This document shows, piece by piece, positions 63,888 to 64,000 of a stretch of 64,000 nucleotides of DNA. This stretch comes from Chaunax sp. Z400. Its lineage: Eukaryota > Chordata > Actinopteri > Lophiiformes > Chaunacidae. The notes beneath the pieces are model-generated. The model searched no databases. It was not told the DNA's origin and saw only the letters and a list, made by a program, of their open reading frames with translations. The position numbers and the translations under genes were made by a program. Positions within the stretch are counted from its first letter, which is position 1. Each line of letters starts with the position of its first letter. The stretch is taken from the NCBI GenBank assembly GCA_037577475.1, contig CM075188.1, positions 13,825,501 through 13,889,500 of the forward strand. The letters run 5' to 3'.

Positions 63888-64000
63888 GTTAGTACAGCGC
63901 ATGTCTCTGAATGACTGAATTTTGTCAATATTTTTCAATTTAATCGTGTTAAAGATTCATTCACAGCAAACACTCATTTTTGCTTTTCAATCTAAACGTG
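63290..64000 (+). repeat. Tandem unit 3 of the lpxn exon array, cut by window
   Basis: Third copy, truncated by the window edge after about 711 bases. It has private changes (AACTATTTAG versus AACCATTTAG near 63392, and GTCAATAT versus GTCGATAT near 63926). More copies may follow outside. Confidence 0.95.

Overview
The window is vertebrate nuclear DNA from a teleost fish. Genes are split into many short exons with GT-AG introns, the proteins are clearly vertebrate (RXR, LMX1, selectins, FIRRM, SCYL3), and the intergenic DNA carries microsatellites, tRNA-derived SINEs and interspersed repeats of a kind common in fish. I read exons by joining splice sites in frame and by comparing the translations with human proteins as I remember them. 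No database search was run, so orthology calls are inference.

Layout from left to right: (1) 1-8027, 3' part of a retinoid X receptor gamma gene on the plus strand, from the end of the A/B region to the stop codon. (2) 9.4-19.5 kb, an lmx1a-type LIM-homeodomain gene, plus strand, complete from its ATG. (3) 19.6-23.7 kb, gene-free DNA with a SINE and a CTCF-like motif. (4) 23.7-33.4 kb, a head-to-tail selectin cluster on the minus strand: a six-CCP E-selectin-like gene (639 aa), a short selectin with a single CCP module (288 aa), and the decayed remains of a third selectin. (5) 35.6-36.4 kb, phpt1 (phosphohistidine phosphatase), plus strand. (6) 41.1-51.3 kb, firrm (C1orf112), plus strand, 25 coding exons, including a probable U12-type AT-AC first coding intron. 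(7) 52.2-58.3 kb, scyl3 pseudokinase, minus strand, tail to tail with firrm. (8) 59.6 kb to the right edge, the 5' part of a leupaxin/paxillin-family gene, plus strand, whose LD-motif exons lie in a 1,263-bp near-identical tandem array with at least three copies.

The gene order RXRG, LMX1A, selectins, C1orf112, SCYL3 matches human 1q23-q24, so most of the window is an old conserved block. phpt1 and the leupaxin-like gene do not belong to that human block (PHPT1 is on 9q34, LPXN on 11q12). The genes do not form a pathway. The selectins are the only functional cluster: leukocyte/endothelial adhesion receptors, with an NF-kB-like site upstream of the E-selectin-like gene placed much as in mammals.

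The most unusual items are the internal tandem exon amplification in the leupaxin-like gene, with a fusion exon made at the duplication breakpoint; the AT-AC intron of firrm; the one-CCP selectin beside a dead selectin; and phpt1 sitting in the RXRG/LMX1A paralogon.
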